Shown here: piece after piece, positions 39,671 through 49,190 of the stretch | How the letters are laid out: each line of letters begins with the position of its first letter | Position numbering within the stretch: position 1 is the first letter of the stretch | Origin: Andalucia godoyi | Lineage: Eukaryota > Discoba > Jakobea > Jakobida > Andaluciidae | NCBI GenBank assembly: GCA_009859145.1 | Contig: VRVR01000012.1 | Coordinates: 310,001 to 374,000 of the forward strand | DNA: 64,000 nt | Reading direction: 5' to 3' | The notes under the pieces: generated by a model | What the model was told of the DNA's origin: nothing | Databases searched by the model: none | The model's input: the letters and a program-made list of their open reading frames with translations, nothing else | Position numbers and translations under genes: made by a program

Positions 39671-42139
39671 TTAAACACTCAGCAACTGCGATACTTGCTG
39701 AGGAGAATGATACAGGACCTCGCGAGCTCTTGTTTCGTCCAAGGCAACGACCGACGCATAGAGTTCGCGATACATTTTTGCAACCGTGGAGGCAATGCCA
39801 GCGCGAGCTTCCGAGCGGTAGGTGGGTTTCTGAATCTTGTCACATCTAGGAATCGCCAACGCACCAAGGGAAAACAGAGATGAGTAGAAGGACCGAACTT
39901 TCCGAGAGAGCACATCCCAGTCAATGCCAAGATCGGCAGACGGTGGCGCAGCGCCATCTGCCTGTCCGTCAACAGACGTCGTAAGCACCGCCAGACCATT
40001 GAGGTTTCCAGAAGAAGAAGAAGACGACGACGACGACGACGATGCTGCTGCTGCAGTGTTGGAGAATGGATTGTCAAGACCGCACTGGTGAAAAATCAGT
40101 TCACTCTGTCGGTGAATGAGAAGCTGCATTTGTTCGTCGAGATGCAGCCGGATTTGGGCCGCCTTTTGCAACGTGAAAGAGTGTGTGTCCAGCTCATCGA
40201 AAAGAATCGCAAAACAATTGATCAGAAAAACCGGTGCGTCAATACGGTCCAGCTGTTCCTCGGCACACGAGAGTGCAACATGTATCAGAGGATCGACAAT
40301 CGCTGCAACCAACGGGGCGCTGGATCCAAGCACATCAGATCCGCTATCGCATTCTCCGGCTTGGTCAGTAATCGCGACCGCGGCTGCGGCTGTTGACGAC
40401 CGAGGAAGCGACGACCGAGAGGCAGGCGCGGATCCAACGAGCGTGGACTCTTGTGCCTTCAAAAATTCTGCAAGCTTGGCAACTGTGTCGGAAATCACGT
40501 GCGGAGGACTCAGGTCAGCTGGCACTGTCGGCGGAGTAACCATCATCCGCTCCGCATGCACACGAACGGTATCCAAGATGACTCTCTGAACAGCTTCGTG
40601 CGATTCTCTCAATGCATCCACCAAAGGACTCGACCCTTCGGGACTGTCCATCGCAGGCGTCTTCACCGCCGCAGCCGTCGCAGCCCCGCCGTGTGCTGCT
40701 GCTCCCACTCGAGAAAATCCAATGAGTTTCTGAATAGTGACAAAATAAAAAGCCAAAACATTGGAAAGTCGGAAAAGGACAGACAAGGACGGATGTGCAT
40801 CTGCAATTTGAACCAAACGAGTTCGCAGTTGGCGCGCGACGGCTGAAAAAGCGTCTCGAAGCACGACGTTCTGAGCGACGGCTTCCAACCGCTTGGCTTC
40901 ATTCTTCTGTTCCGCAGTCAGCCTCGCCGTCGCAGCAGCCGGCTTCTCATTGACATTTCCTGCTGCCGGGGCCGTCCCAAGTCTTGAAAACAACGCTGCA
41001 CACAGGTCTCGCAGCAAAACCACTTCCTGGTGCATCCAAGCGCACATGTCTCCCACATAGCGCACGGTGTCATGAACATGTCCTTCGATCGGCACACCTC
41101 TTCCGCGTCCGCCAGTGGACAGGGCTTCCAGAAATTCGGACAGCACCACTGTCTGCAGCCTCCCAGCGAGCTCCTCCACACACGAACGCAGCAACACCGG
41201 GAGATCATTTTCCTGCTTTGCCTTTGCAGCATCGTCTTTTCCAGACCCATCCTTTGCATACGTCGCATCCGAGGCCTCGGTCCTGGATAATGCCGCAAGG
41301 GCCGCGGGCAGCAGCGACGGCATGTCACTGACATCATCGGACACGTTTCTGCAGGTATCCTTTGTCCATCGGAACAACCTCTTCATTGCGGACTCATGAA
41401 TCTGTGCCAGTCTCTCCACTACATCCAGCGCAGCTCTGTGATGCGATGCGCGTTGCATGAGCCCAATCGCCTGCTCCCTTAGCACCTGCAAGCGTGCGAA
41501 CGCCTCGAAAAACGTCGCGTCAATCGCAGAACTCCTGAGCAATGCATGAGAGTCGGTCTCCGAAAGCATGTACGACGACAGAAACCTTTCGACAGTGCGC
41601 AGGCGCTGGTCCACTGTTGCCTTCCGAGCAGTCAAATCCGATGCCTTGGACACCACAACAGACGTCGTGGCAACCGTTTGGGCCAAGTGCGACTTGATCT
41701 TCTTGCAGGAGGAATCCAAAGCTTGGACTTCCCTCACGACGCTGCGATGATGCTCAACCAGTCCTTGCAAGGAAGACAGAAACTGGGCATGGGTAGCCAA
41801 GACAGTTTCATCAACCAGTGGCCTGAGCTGGTGCCGAAGCGTTGCCCAGTCTAACGACGACACAGCAGCGTTACTTTGACTCTTCGAAGACGTGATATGG
41901 TCCGACAAGAACAGCAATGCATCTCGAAGACCCTCGTCGGCAACATGCAACGCCGCAGTTTTTTCCACCTTCCTAGACAAGATCGCATTTACGCCGCTTG
42001 AAGATTGCGAATACGAAAACGAAGACGGGAAAGGCGATGTCAGCTCCGATGCAAAGGACACGTCCGACTGCGCTCCAGGAGTCGGCGACAATGGAGGCGA
42101 CACTTCGTTATGCACTGCCTGATCCACCACGCTCGCCAT
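39671..42139 (-). CDS. COG6: Conserved oligomeric Golgi complex subunit 6, 822 aa
   Basis: Subunit of the COG tether for retrograde intra-Golgi traffic. The N-terminal coiled coil contains VREVQALDSSCKKIKSHLAQ, then DQRLRTVERFLSSYMLSETD and the family hallmark IHESAMKRLFRWTKDTCRNV. Further on, EGHVHDTVRYVGDMCAWMHQ is the conserved COG6 middle block. The C-terminal half is helical, ending in VALDETRAREVLYHSPQQVS. Low-complexity Ala/Ser inserts (a GAC repeat at about 40025-40043 gives poly-Ser) lengthen it relative to the human protein. The ATG at 42139 is used since the frame upstream begins with TTG. Confidence 0.9.
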   Translation of the reverse strand: MASVVDQAVHNEVSPPLSPTPGAQSDVSFASELTSPFPSSFSYSQSSSGVNAILSRKVEKTAALHVADEGLRDALLFLSDHITSSKSQSNAAVSSLDWATLRHQLRPLVDETVLATHAQFLSSLQGLVEHHRSVVREVQALDSSCKKIKSHLAQTVATTSVVVSKASDLTARKATVDQRLRTVERFLSSYMLSETDSHALLRSSAIDATFFEAFARLQVLREQAIGLMQRASHHRAALDVVERLAQIHESAMKRLFRWTKDTCRNVSDDVSDMPSLLPAALAALSRTEASDATYAKDGSGKDDAAKAKQENDLPVLLRSCVEELAGRLQTVVLSEFLEALSTGGRGRGVPIEGHVHDTVRYVGDMCAWMHQEVVLLRDLCAALFSRLGTAPAAGNVNEKPAAATARLTAEQKNEAKRLEAVAQNVVLRDAFSAVARQLRTRLVQIADAHPSLSVLFRLSNVLAFYFVTIQKLIGFSRVGAAAHGGAATAAAVKTPAMDSPEGSSPLVDALRESHEAVQRVILDTVRVHAERMMVTPPTVPADLSPPHVISDTVAKLAEFLKAQESTLVGSAPASRSSLPRSSTAAAAVAITDQAGECDSGSDVLGSSAPLVAAIVDPLIHVALSCAEEQLDRIDAPVFLINCFAILFDELDTHSFTLQKAAQIRLHLDEQMQLLIHRQSELIFHQCGLDNPFSNTAAAASSSSSSSSSSSGNLNGLAVLTTSVDGQADGAAPPSADLGIDWDVLSRKVRSFYSSLFSLGALAIPRCDKIQKPTYRSEARAGIASTVAKMYRELYASVVALDETRAREVLYHSPQQVSQLLSV

Positions 42140-42523
42140 TTTTTCCCCCCCACTCCAACTTGGAAAGCGCTGCTGCTTGTGTTTCTCACAATCTCGCAAG
42201 TGCGTGCGTGAAAAAAATAATAATAAAAATATAAAATATATATATATATATATATAAGAATCAAAATATGCTATTAGACAAAAAATCCTTATTGCGGAAA
42301 CGACAATGAAGTACGAACGGAAGGAAATGGCGACTTGTTTTTACAAAACACACTGCAGTGAAGAATCCACCTTGCTGAGCCATGCATGCATGCAGAGTGC
42401 GCATACAAACGTGAATACTACATCATCGAAGAATCAGATGAATGACATTTCAAAACCTAATAATAATAAAAATAATAATAATAACAAATAATAAAATAAT
42501 TACTACTAAAAAAAGCGAGGATC

Positions 42524-42555
<32 letters not shown>

Positions 42556-42594
42556 CAGCAACAACAACAGCAAAAAATCGAAAGGGTTATGGAA
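42140..42594. other. A/T-rich intergenic region with AT, AAT and CAAAA repeats
   Basis: COG6 upstream region: AT dinucleotide tract at 42236-42256, AAT units near 42461-42498, and CAAAA units near 42532-42555. No gene is supported. Confidence 0.45.
42236..42256. repeat. AT dinucleotide tract
   Basis: About ten AT units in the COG6 upstream region. Confidence 0.9.
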
Positions 42595-43953
42595 TCATGG
42601 CTGCGGCTCGTTGAAGAGTGCTTTGAGGTCGTACTCAATGTAGGCTCGGTCATAGGCAGGGAAGGAGCCACCGGTCTTTCCATCCGCACGTGCATTGGCA
42701 ACACGCATGACCAAGTTCTTCAAGTCGTAGAAAGCAATGTGCAAATCCCCCGTTGTTGTGAGTGCCGCGATGTCCTGCTTGGCGACGTCGAGATCGATCT
42801 TTCCGTAGTTTGCAACAATCCGATCATGCAGCTGCTGTTGGAAGGCTGGGCAGCCCCAGTCCATGCCTTCATACACAACATCCGCAATTCGTGGATGCCA
42901 CGACATGAGCGGCTGCAAGTCGGTGTCGTCGTAGAATGAAATGTTACTGTGGGAATACTGGACAACCGTCATGCGTTCCAACTTTCCGTCGCCAACTCCA
43001 AGGATAAGTCTGCAAGTTCGGTGCGCATTTGCCATGCGTGTCATTGCCGACGAAAGCGACTCGTCTTTCTGCAGAACATCTCGGAGCAAGAAAGGGAACG
43101 GAATCCCAACGCGAGACTCGTCTCCAAAAGGCGGAACTGTGGGGTCTGCAATGTCCGGGAACGAGACTCCAATCTCTGAGACACCAAGCTGGGTAGAAGA
43201 CACTCCGGTAAGCGACCCAACGAAGCCAGCCCAGCCAACATTGGCAAAAGCATGACCCCACGTGTTCTGCCCAGAAGCATCGTTCAATGGATGATACACA
43301 ACGACAACAGGGTAGTTCTGGAACGTGGCATCAGTGACCCAGTCCAAAGCCCTCATCTGGATCATCCCGTCCTTGGAAAGCGCGTTTCCCCACGCACCGA
43401 ACATGGAGCACCTTCCACGAGTAAGGTCTCCAAGCAAGTGGATGCGGCGTGTGATCATGGGATCGACTCCCGCGGCCTTGGACATTGCTGCCATCTCATC
43501 ATACACCTGCGGGTCTGCAAAGGGCTTCATAAGCATTTCCGAGGCATCGAGTGCTGCATCGAGCCCTACTTCTGCAATGAGGTCCGCAAGCCATGCAGGC
43601 ACATTCAGCTTTGACTTTTCGATCCCTTCGGCAACCTCCTTTTCGAGATACGCCCACGTTGTGTTCAGCAGTCCCCGGATCTCATCACGCATGATCGTTC
43701 CGTACGCCGCACCAAACTCCGCTCCACTCGATCCCCAAAGATGGACAAGATGCACTGTGTCGTCCGCAGATCCCACCACGTACACTTTTGCATTTGATGT
43801 CGTCCGCAGAAGCTGCGCAGTCGTCGTCGCCGAGTACACAGGCTGGGTATTCGGAACGTTCGGTTGAGGTTTTCCATGGCAATACGCCGCTTCCAGAACG
43901 GTCCCCGCACAAACAAGCGCAAGCGCCGCAATAAGAATACGAACGGTCCGCAT
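42595..43953 (-). CDS. Secreted C45-type Ntn hydrolase/acyltransferase, 452 aa
   Basis: A signal peptide at residues 1-23 directs it to the secretory or lysosomal route. The body matches autoproteolytic cysteine Ntn hydrolases of the C45 type (acyl-CoA:6-aminopenicillanic acid acyltransferase-like), which are widespread in amoebae and other protists. Key block: TRGRCSMFGAWGNALSKDGM followed by MRALDW. Cleavage is expected before Cys182, which becomes the catalytic N-terminal residue of the large subunit. The upstream GAEFGAAYG motif also fits. The physiological substrate is unknown; an amide or ceramide-like hydrolase is one possibility. Confidence 0.8.
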   Translation of the reverse strand: MRTVRILIAALALVCAGTVLEAAYCHGKPQPNVPNTQPVYSATTTAQLLRTTSNAKVYVVGSADDTVHLVHLWGSSGAEFGAAYGTIMRDEIRGLLNTTWAYLEKEVAEGIEKSKLNVPAWLADLIAEVGLDAALDASEMLMKPFADPQVYDEMAAMSKAAGVDPMITRRIHLLGDLTRGRCSMFGAWGNALSKDGMIQMRALDWVTDATFQNYPVVVVYHPLNDASGQNTWGHAFANVGWAGFVGSLTGVSSTQLGVSEIGVSFPDIADPTVPPFGDESRVGIPFPFLLRDVLQKDESLSSAMTRMANAHRTCRLILGVGDGKLERMTVVQYSHSNISFYDDTDLQPLMSWHPRIADVVYEGMDWGCPAFQQQLHDRIVANYGKIDLDVAKQDIAALTTTGDLHIAFYDLKNLVMRVANARADGKTGGSFPAYDRAYIEYDLKALFNEPQP

Positions 43954-44165
43954 GTGTGAAAATATAAGTATATATATATATAAGTATATATACGTATAAA
44001 GAAATAATAATATAACAATGGAAAATAAATGAAGCGTTTACGGGGATTTTCCCTTCTATCAAAGGAAGTGCCGAAAGGCCCAAGAAAGCCAGAGAGGCCT
44101 GTTCCGGGGATCTGTCAGTCCGTTCGTCAATCAGTCAGGCAGTCCGTCAGTCAGTGGGACAGTAA

Positions 44166-44178
44166 TCGATTACCTACG
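44166..44178 (+). repeat. Left 13-bp direct repeat flanking the Fanzor remnant
   Basis: TCGATTACCTACG, identical to 44797-44809 on the other side of the Fanzor-derived open frame. Possible target-site duplication or element boundary. Confidence 0.55.
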
Positions 44179-44195
44179 CCCACATTATACACTCA

Positions 44196-44225
44196 ACATG
44201 CATATCTATGAAGAGACATGCATAT
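44196..44225. repeat. Two ACATGCATAT copies abutting the Fanzor stop codon
   Basis: Direct copies at 44196-44205 and 44216-44225. The ATGCAT core is self-complementary, so the transcript downstream of the open frame could form a stem-loop. The second copy ends one base before the stop codon of the Fanzor-derived frame. Confidence 0.5.
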
Positions 44226-44549
44226 TCAATCTTGCATCCGATCAATCGGTGAGCTGCACGCGGGACATGCAAACACTTTTTTGTTTCCGCCTCGACGTGC
44301 ATGGATCTCACCGCAGCGCCCGCACGTTTTGGACGTGTATTCCGCACCGAGCCACTTTCTCAGCGTGACACGTTGCTCCTGAGAAGGGTGCATTTGGATT
44401 CTGACGGCCCTAGCAGCAGGCGCTTTCGTGTCCTCAGTTGCAGCGATTGGTGCAACTGGAGATACGAGAGGAAGAGGCGGTAGGAAGACGGTGGGGTTTT
44501 GCGACTGCGACTGCGACTGCGACTGCGACTGCGACTGCGCCTGGTGCAC
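44226..44549 (-). pseudogene. Collapsed Fanzor/TnpB-derived frame: N-terminal segment fused to C-terminal zinc ribbon
   Basis: The last 60 residues come from a Fanzor/TnpB (OrfB) RNA-guided nuclease. AVRIQMHPSQEQRVTLRKWL matches the N-terminal segment found at the start of such proteins. It is followed immediately by EYTSKTCGRCGEIHARRGG and VFACPACSSPIDRM, the C-terminal zinc ribbon (Cys76, Cys79, Cys95, Cys98). The REC and RuvC body, normally hundreds of residues, is absent at the junction near 44342. The final RuvC aspartate of the usual DRD is Met here, so no nuclease activity is expected. The frame stays open upstream to 44693 through a basic stretch and an SQ repeat, but contains no ATG before Met53. 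Either a deletion derivative or a domesticated mini-protein. Confidence 0.75.
44503..44538 (-). repeat. (GACTGC)6 repeat encoding Ser-Gln repeats
   Basis: Six perfect hexamers inside the Fanzor-derived frame; on the minus strand they read as SQSQSQ. Confidence 0.9.
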
Positions 44550-45193
44550 TGGTAGCAGAAAACCACGAGTTCTGCAAGAGACGGTCCCTGAGGCTTCTGC
44601 TTGGGGTTGGCTACCCTGCGTGCTGGGGATTGGAGATCGTGTCTTGGAAGTTCGCCTCTTGGCAGCGCGCTGAACGAATGATAGAATAGATGGCTACGCG
44701 TAAGCACGAATTCCCTGTGAAAACAGACGTGCTAGTGTCGGCCAGTATTGGCCGTGTCTGTTTATGTATACTCCCCCGTATGCATGACAATGACGCTCGA
44801 TTACCTACGTTTGACAGCTTTTTGTGCATGAACATTGAACATCAAACGAACAACATGTTTGCTTTTTAATAATAATGGAACCCCTCAAGCACCTCCTCGT
44901 CAAAGACAAAGCATCTCATGGCTCCAAAGAAGGGATCTTTCCAAAAAAATCAAAAAGGGCCTGCCCGAAGATTCCGAGAACCAAGAAACCCCTTGATCCC
45001 CTCTCGCTGGGGGGCGGGGAACAAGAAGATCAGCGTCAGCAACGAGAGGCTATGAGAAGCGGCGCAGAGGTGAAATACCATTATGAGAAATACAGGAAAA
45101 GAAACAAAACGAAAGGAAATATATATAAAACAATCTGAGAATCACCAAAATATAATCATGCAAAGGTGAGTGTGCCCCAACAGACAATTCTAA
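44550..45193. other. Region upstream of the Fanzor-derived frame
   Basis: 44550-44693 continues the open frame with AAKRRTSKTRSP, which resembles a nuclear localisation signal. TTTTCACAG near 44712-44720 and TTCGTTCAG near 44671-44679 (minus strand) are possible splice acceptors, but no first exon could be fixed. An 87-codon basic plus-strand frame at 44875-45138 has no recognisable family. Confidence 0.35.
44797..44809 (+). repeat. Right 13-bp direct repeat flanking the Fanzor remnant
   Basis: TCGATTACCTACG, same orientation as 44166-44178; start-to-start distance 631 bp. Confidence 0.55.
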
Positions 45194-47525
45194 TTAGAAA
45201 ACAGGGTTGTCTGCGCGATCGCGAATGAAGACCCACTCTTCTTCTTTTTGCTGTTTGCGCATGTCAATTTCGCCATTGAAGATGGAGACTTCTTTTTTCC
45301 ATTGGGCAATCTCGGCCTCAACTCCGTCCACTGCGGCGCAAGATGCAATTCGCTTGTGCAGCGGAATGGAGCTGCGAGGCGAAGCACCGGAGTTGGAATC
45401 TTGCATGCCGGTGGAATGCGAAGGTGGAGCGTGCATCATTGAAGATACAGAGGACTTGGGAGTATTGGACGATTTGGATGGCGACGCAGGATTGACGGGC
45501 GCTGTTGCGGCGGAGACCGAAAAAGAAAGACCCAGTGGAATCTTTCGTTCTGCGAGAAGCCAGGTGGCGAGCTCTTTCAGCGACACTTTGAATCGCGACG
45601 CAAGTTCGCACAGGATTCGCTGCACCGAGTGGAGCAGGAGCTCCACATCCGAAAACTGCTGGGCCACACATTCGTAGAACTCCGAAGGAGAAAACAGCAA
45701 ATCCTGATCCGTTAGTTTCCACAGCAGCTTGCGAAACTTCATGATGGCTGCTTCTTCATGCTGCCGTCGGAGACTGAGGACACTACGATCAACTCTTGGA
45801 AAGACGGAACGAGAATTGTCCTTTGCGCTTGACGGTGGCTTTGGAGTCCCTGTTGTGGATGCAGGTGAGTCGCTCACGATGGCTTCCATGCCCAGCGAGG
45901 CTTGCGAGAAGCTGTGAAGCAGATCCGGATGCTTGAACACATCCAATCCTGAATTCTGCGTTTGCAAGAAGGCAGTGTTCGGGACATCATCGACAGTCGC
46001 AACCTCAGATTGGGATTCAGAGTGCACGCTGGTGCGACGAGAAGTGTGCAGTTCCCAGCTTGAGGAAGGCTTATCGACATGACAGTGAATGAATTCAGAA
46101 ATCATGACAATGCGATTCCTTGACCGTTCGGCAGCTTCCTCTTCGTTGATGCCTGTTTGCACCTTTTCCCGCGTTTTTGCGAGCGCTTCTGAAGCGGAGT
46201 ATGACTAGTGCGCCAAGCATCGACAATCGGGAAAAGGAGAGGGTGGGTGAGGGTGGAGGGGAAAGGAGGCAATTAGAATGAGAATCAAAATACCAAACAT
46301 GGCCACGGGGGATAGCTAGCAGTACCAGATACAAAAAGTGAATGGAGAATACATACAGAAGTATCTAGAGATACGAACTTGCGCATAAAGAGAGCAGGAG
46401 CTTCCCTGATAGCCTCTCGAACACCGTCAGAGACCAGTCGTGCAACGCGCATGTTACGCTCCGTCATTGCGCCTTGGAACGCGGCGATCTCGTCCTTCAC
46501 ATCGAGTCCCCTTTTCCTCAGCAAGCCCACGTCGCGTGCAGACTGAATCAGAGGAACGTTACTCACGTGTTCCGACCACTTCAGAGCCTGGTCATCGTCA
46601 GGAGACTCGGAAACGACTTCCGCGTGGCGCTTGCTGCCAAACCCCAGGCCTCTTGAAGAATGGCCTGTGTGCTTCCGCGAGGTAGCCAATCTCAGACTTG
46701 GCATGTCTGCAAACGGGGCCTCCTTTTTGGCAGGCGCATTGACGCTTCGTAAGTCCAGTTTTGGGAGCTTGGGGATGCTGCTGAGAGCAGCGACCGAGGG
46801 CCGCGGTGAGCCGCGCAAATCAGTTCCATCATATGGGATGAAGCCGCACCTTGCAAGCTGAGTCCGAGCATTGGAAGCCTTGACCAGATCCACAAATTCC
46901 TTGTTCGACGAAGCAGGATCCGCATACAGATTTTCGTTCTGCTTCAACTGACTCACAACAGACGACGTCGCAGGCGGCTTAATCCGTTTTTGCACCGGCA
47001 GCCCGTGGCTTGCATCGCCACCCCCATCTGCAATCGATACTTCCACTCTTCCTACTGCTGGTGATGCTGTCAATTTTCCAGTTCGCCTCTTTCTACCATC
47101 TCCAACAGTTCTGAACATGTCATGCGTTCGAGAATACGCAGCAGGATCCACTTGTCCAAGGGCCTGATAAGGCACGTTTCGCGGACTCCAAAAGCCAGTC
47201 GTCTTTGCATGCTCCGGCATCTACACGAACACGTCGAACCAGAGAAGTGCATACCGTAAGAAACACCAACCGACAAACACAGAATTGGGGATAGCGCAAT
47301 TCGATAACGCAAAGCATCCAATTCAAAAAATATACATTCGTTATTTAAAAAAAGTAATAAAGAAGAAAAATAAATAAATGAAACGAATAAGTAACAACAT
47401 ACAGTGTATTTGAAACCGACTGTGGTTCGCGGCGTCATTGCGACTGCGGTGCAGATGCCTGGAGGGTTGCATATTGCTTTCCGAATTTGTACTTTCAAAG
47501 GAGATTCATAACTATCGTCTGCCAT
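45194..47525 (-). CDS. Three-exon protein, 665 aa, function unknown
   Basis: Rebuilt from three open frames: exon 1 47403-47525, exon 2 46357-47220, exon 3 45194-46204, all joined at phase 0. Introns 47221-47402 and 46205-46356 have GTATGT donors and TAG acceptors, the same pattern as the kinesin and kelch genes. Exon 1 gives MADDSYESPLKVQIRKAICN and ends TVGFKYT; exon 2 opens MPEHAKTTGFWSPRNVPYQA; exon 3 opens SYSASEALAKTREKVQTGIN. Exon 2 has a helical end, and exon 3 carries a helical region (KLLWKLTDQDLLFSPSEFYE) and a C-terminal coiled coil. I recognise no family. The ATG at 46105 and the GTG at 46162 are not starts under this model. Confidence 0.7.
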
Positions 47526-47954
47526 TCTCGACCATTTCAAATCCTTATTATTACTACTACAATAATTACTAATATTTCTCTGACGGTTGTTATTTCATGA
47601 GAAAAGCATTTGACAAGAAGAGCGCAGGCAGCCGAGATTCCAAACGTCGGGGATTGCATGGATTGGGTGGAGAGGCTTTCGTCAAAACATATTCACCGAC
47701 TTGAGGAGTTTTTGGGCCTTTGATGCTTGAGACCTGCGGCGCCTGAGAGAGGTGGGGGGGGGGGGAGCTCCACCGGTCGTAATCTGGAGTTGCATGGGTT
47801 CCGCACTTTCCATAAGCTCCAGCTTATCAAAGGACGTTTTTTTGTATTCTTACTGTTTTGGTGTATTAGTGTTGCTGTTGTTGCTGTTGCTGTTGTTGCT
47901 GTTGGTGAGAGGTGGATCAGGTTGAGTGGATAGAGAGACAGAGAAAGAGAGAAG
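47526..47954. promoter_or_regulatory. Bidirectional promoter region upstream of BCKDHB
   Basis: 429 bp between divergent starts. It contains a G12 run at about 47754-47765 and a TTGCTG repeat at 47872-47905 in the likely BCKDHB 5' UTR. Confidence 0.45.
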
Positions 47955-49046
47955 ATGTTTGTTCGGGGTTCTGTGAGCAAGGCAGTACGCACTGGAGTTT
48001 GTGGACGGATGTTCTCGTCTGGACCGAGTCCGCTTCTTGTGTCGGACCCGGACCCGTCATTTGGACCTGCAACGTCGATGAATATGTTTTCCGCGATTAA
48101 TGACGCGATGAAGCTTACGCTTGAGCGGGACAAGACGGCAGTGATATTCGGAGAGGATGTTGCGTTTGGAGGAGTGTTCCGCTGTACGATGGGTCTTCGG
48201 GACTCGTTTGGAGCGCACCGTGTATTCAATACGCCGCTCTCGGAGCAAGGAATTGCGGGATTTGCAATTGGGCTGGCTGCGATGGGTGTTACTGCGCTTG
48301 CAGAGATACAGTTTGCAGATTACATCTTTCCTGCGTTTGACCAGATCGTGAATGAAGCGGCAAAATACAGGTACCGATCTGGGGGGATGTTCGATGTTGG
48401 TGGGCTTGTGTTCCGCACACCGTCATCTGCGGTGGGACATGGTGGCCACTACCATTCGCAGTCTCCCGAGGCGTATTTTGCGCACACTCCGGGACTGAAG
48501 GTTGTTACTCCGCGATCAGCAATTGAGGCAAAAGGCCTGCTTCTTGCATCGATTGCGACGAGAGATCCAATCATCTTTTTGGAGCCAAAGATCCTGTATC
48601 GCGCGTCGGTGGAGCAAGTTCCGACAGGATACTACACAATTCCTCTTGGAAAGGCACAGGTTGTGAAGACGGGTTCCGACGTGACGGTTGTCGGATGGGG
48701 ATCGCAGATGCATGTCCTCAACAGGGCCGTGAAGATGGCGGAGGAGAAAGAAGGCATCTCGTGCGAGCTCATTGATCTCAGAACAATCATGCCGTGGGAC
48801 AGAGAGACCGTGCTCAACAGTGTCAAGAAGACGGGAAGACTCGTTGTGGCGCACGAAGCCCCCGTAACCAATGGCTTCGGATCCGAAATCGCTGCCGCTA
48901 TGCAGGAGCACGCATTCCTGCATCTTGAAGCTCCAGTTGTGCGAGTCTGCGGTTATGACACTCCTTTCCCCTTGTCACACGAACGGTTCTATGTCCCAGA
49001 CGTCCTCCGCTGCTACGAAGGAATTTCCAAGGCTGTTCATTATTAG
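47955..49046 (+). CDS. BCKDHB: Branched-chain 2-oxoacid dehydrogenase E1 beta subunit, 363 aa
   Basis: Mitochondrial subunit of the complex that oxidatively decarboxylates the keto acids of Leu, Ile and Val; with E1-alpha it binds thiamine diphosphate. The N-terminus ([20 protein letters not shown]) is a basic presequence. Conserved blocks: [96 protein letters not shown] and [16 protein letters not shown]. The [15 protein letters not shown] and KYRYRSGG blocks distinguish BCKDHB from pyruvate dehydrogenase E1-beta. Complete, single exon. Confidence 0.95.
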   Translation: MFVRGSVSKAVRTGVCGRMFSSGPSPLLVSDPDPSFGPATSMNMFSAINDAMKLTLERDKTAVIFGEDVAFGGVFRCTMGLRDSFGAHRVFNTPLSEQGIAGFAIGLAAMGVTALAEIQFADYIFPAFDQIVNEAAKYRYRSGGMFDVGGLVFRTPSSAVGHGGHYHSQSPEAYFAHTPGLKVVTPRSAIEAKGLLLASIATRDPIIFLEPKILYRASVEQVPTGYYTIPLGKAQVVKTGSDVTVVGWGSQMHVLNRAVKMAEEKEGISCELIDLRTIMPWDRETVLNSVKKTGRLVVAHEAPVTNGFGSEIAAAMQEHAFLHLEAPVVRVCGYDTPFPLSHERFYVPDVLRCYEGISKAVHY

Positions 49047-49190
49047 ATTGCTGTTTTTGTTTTGTTTGTGTTTTACTTTTAAAATGAAGAGAGAAAAAGA
49101 GAAAAGAGAAGGAAGAAGGGAAATGCAACAAATATTTCCTCTATAAATTATATAGGTCCGCTCCGAATTACGTTCAACACTTGACACGTC

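Larger units (their letters stand above)
43954..44225. other. Intergenic region with left direct repeat and ATGCAT repeats
   Basis: Contains AT-rich promoter sequence of the C45 gene, an imperfect CAGTC-type repeat at about 44117-44160, the 13-bp direct repeat copy at 44166-44178, and two ACATGCATAT copies. Confidence 0.45.

Noticed and set aside
42140-42199. 20-residue N-terminal extension of COG6
   Set aside because: Starts with TTG; the ATG at 42139 gives the natural start.
44117-44160. CRISPR-like CAGTC repeats
   Set aside because: Short irregular tandem repeat without unique spacers, in a eukaryotic genome.
44360-44707. Alternative-frame ORF over the Fanzor remnant with SRSRSR repeat
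   Set aside because: It is the other reading of the GACTGC repeat; the Fanzor signatures are in the overlapping frame.
44875-45138. 87-codon basic open frame
   Set aside because: No recognisable family, low-complexity Lys/Arg/Gln content; not supported as a gene.
46095-46334. Separate small gene in the intron of the three-exon gene
   Set aside because: Mostly intron sequence with a polypyrimidine tract leading to the TAG acceptor at 46205.
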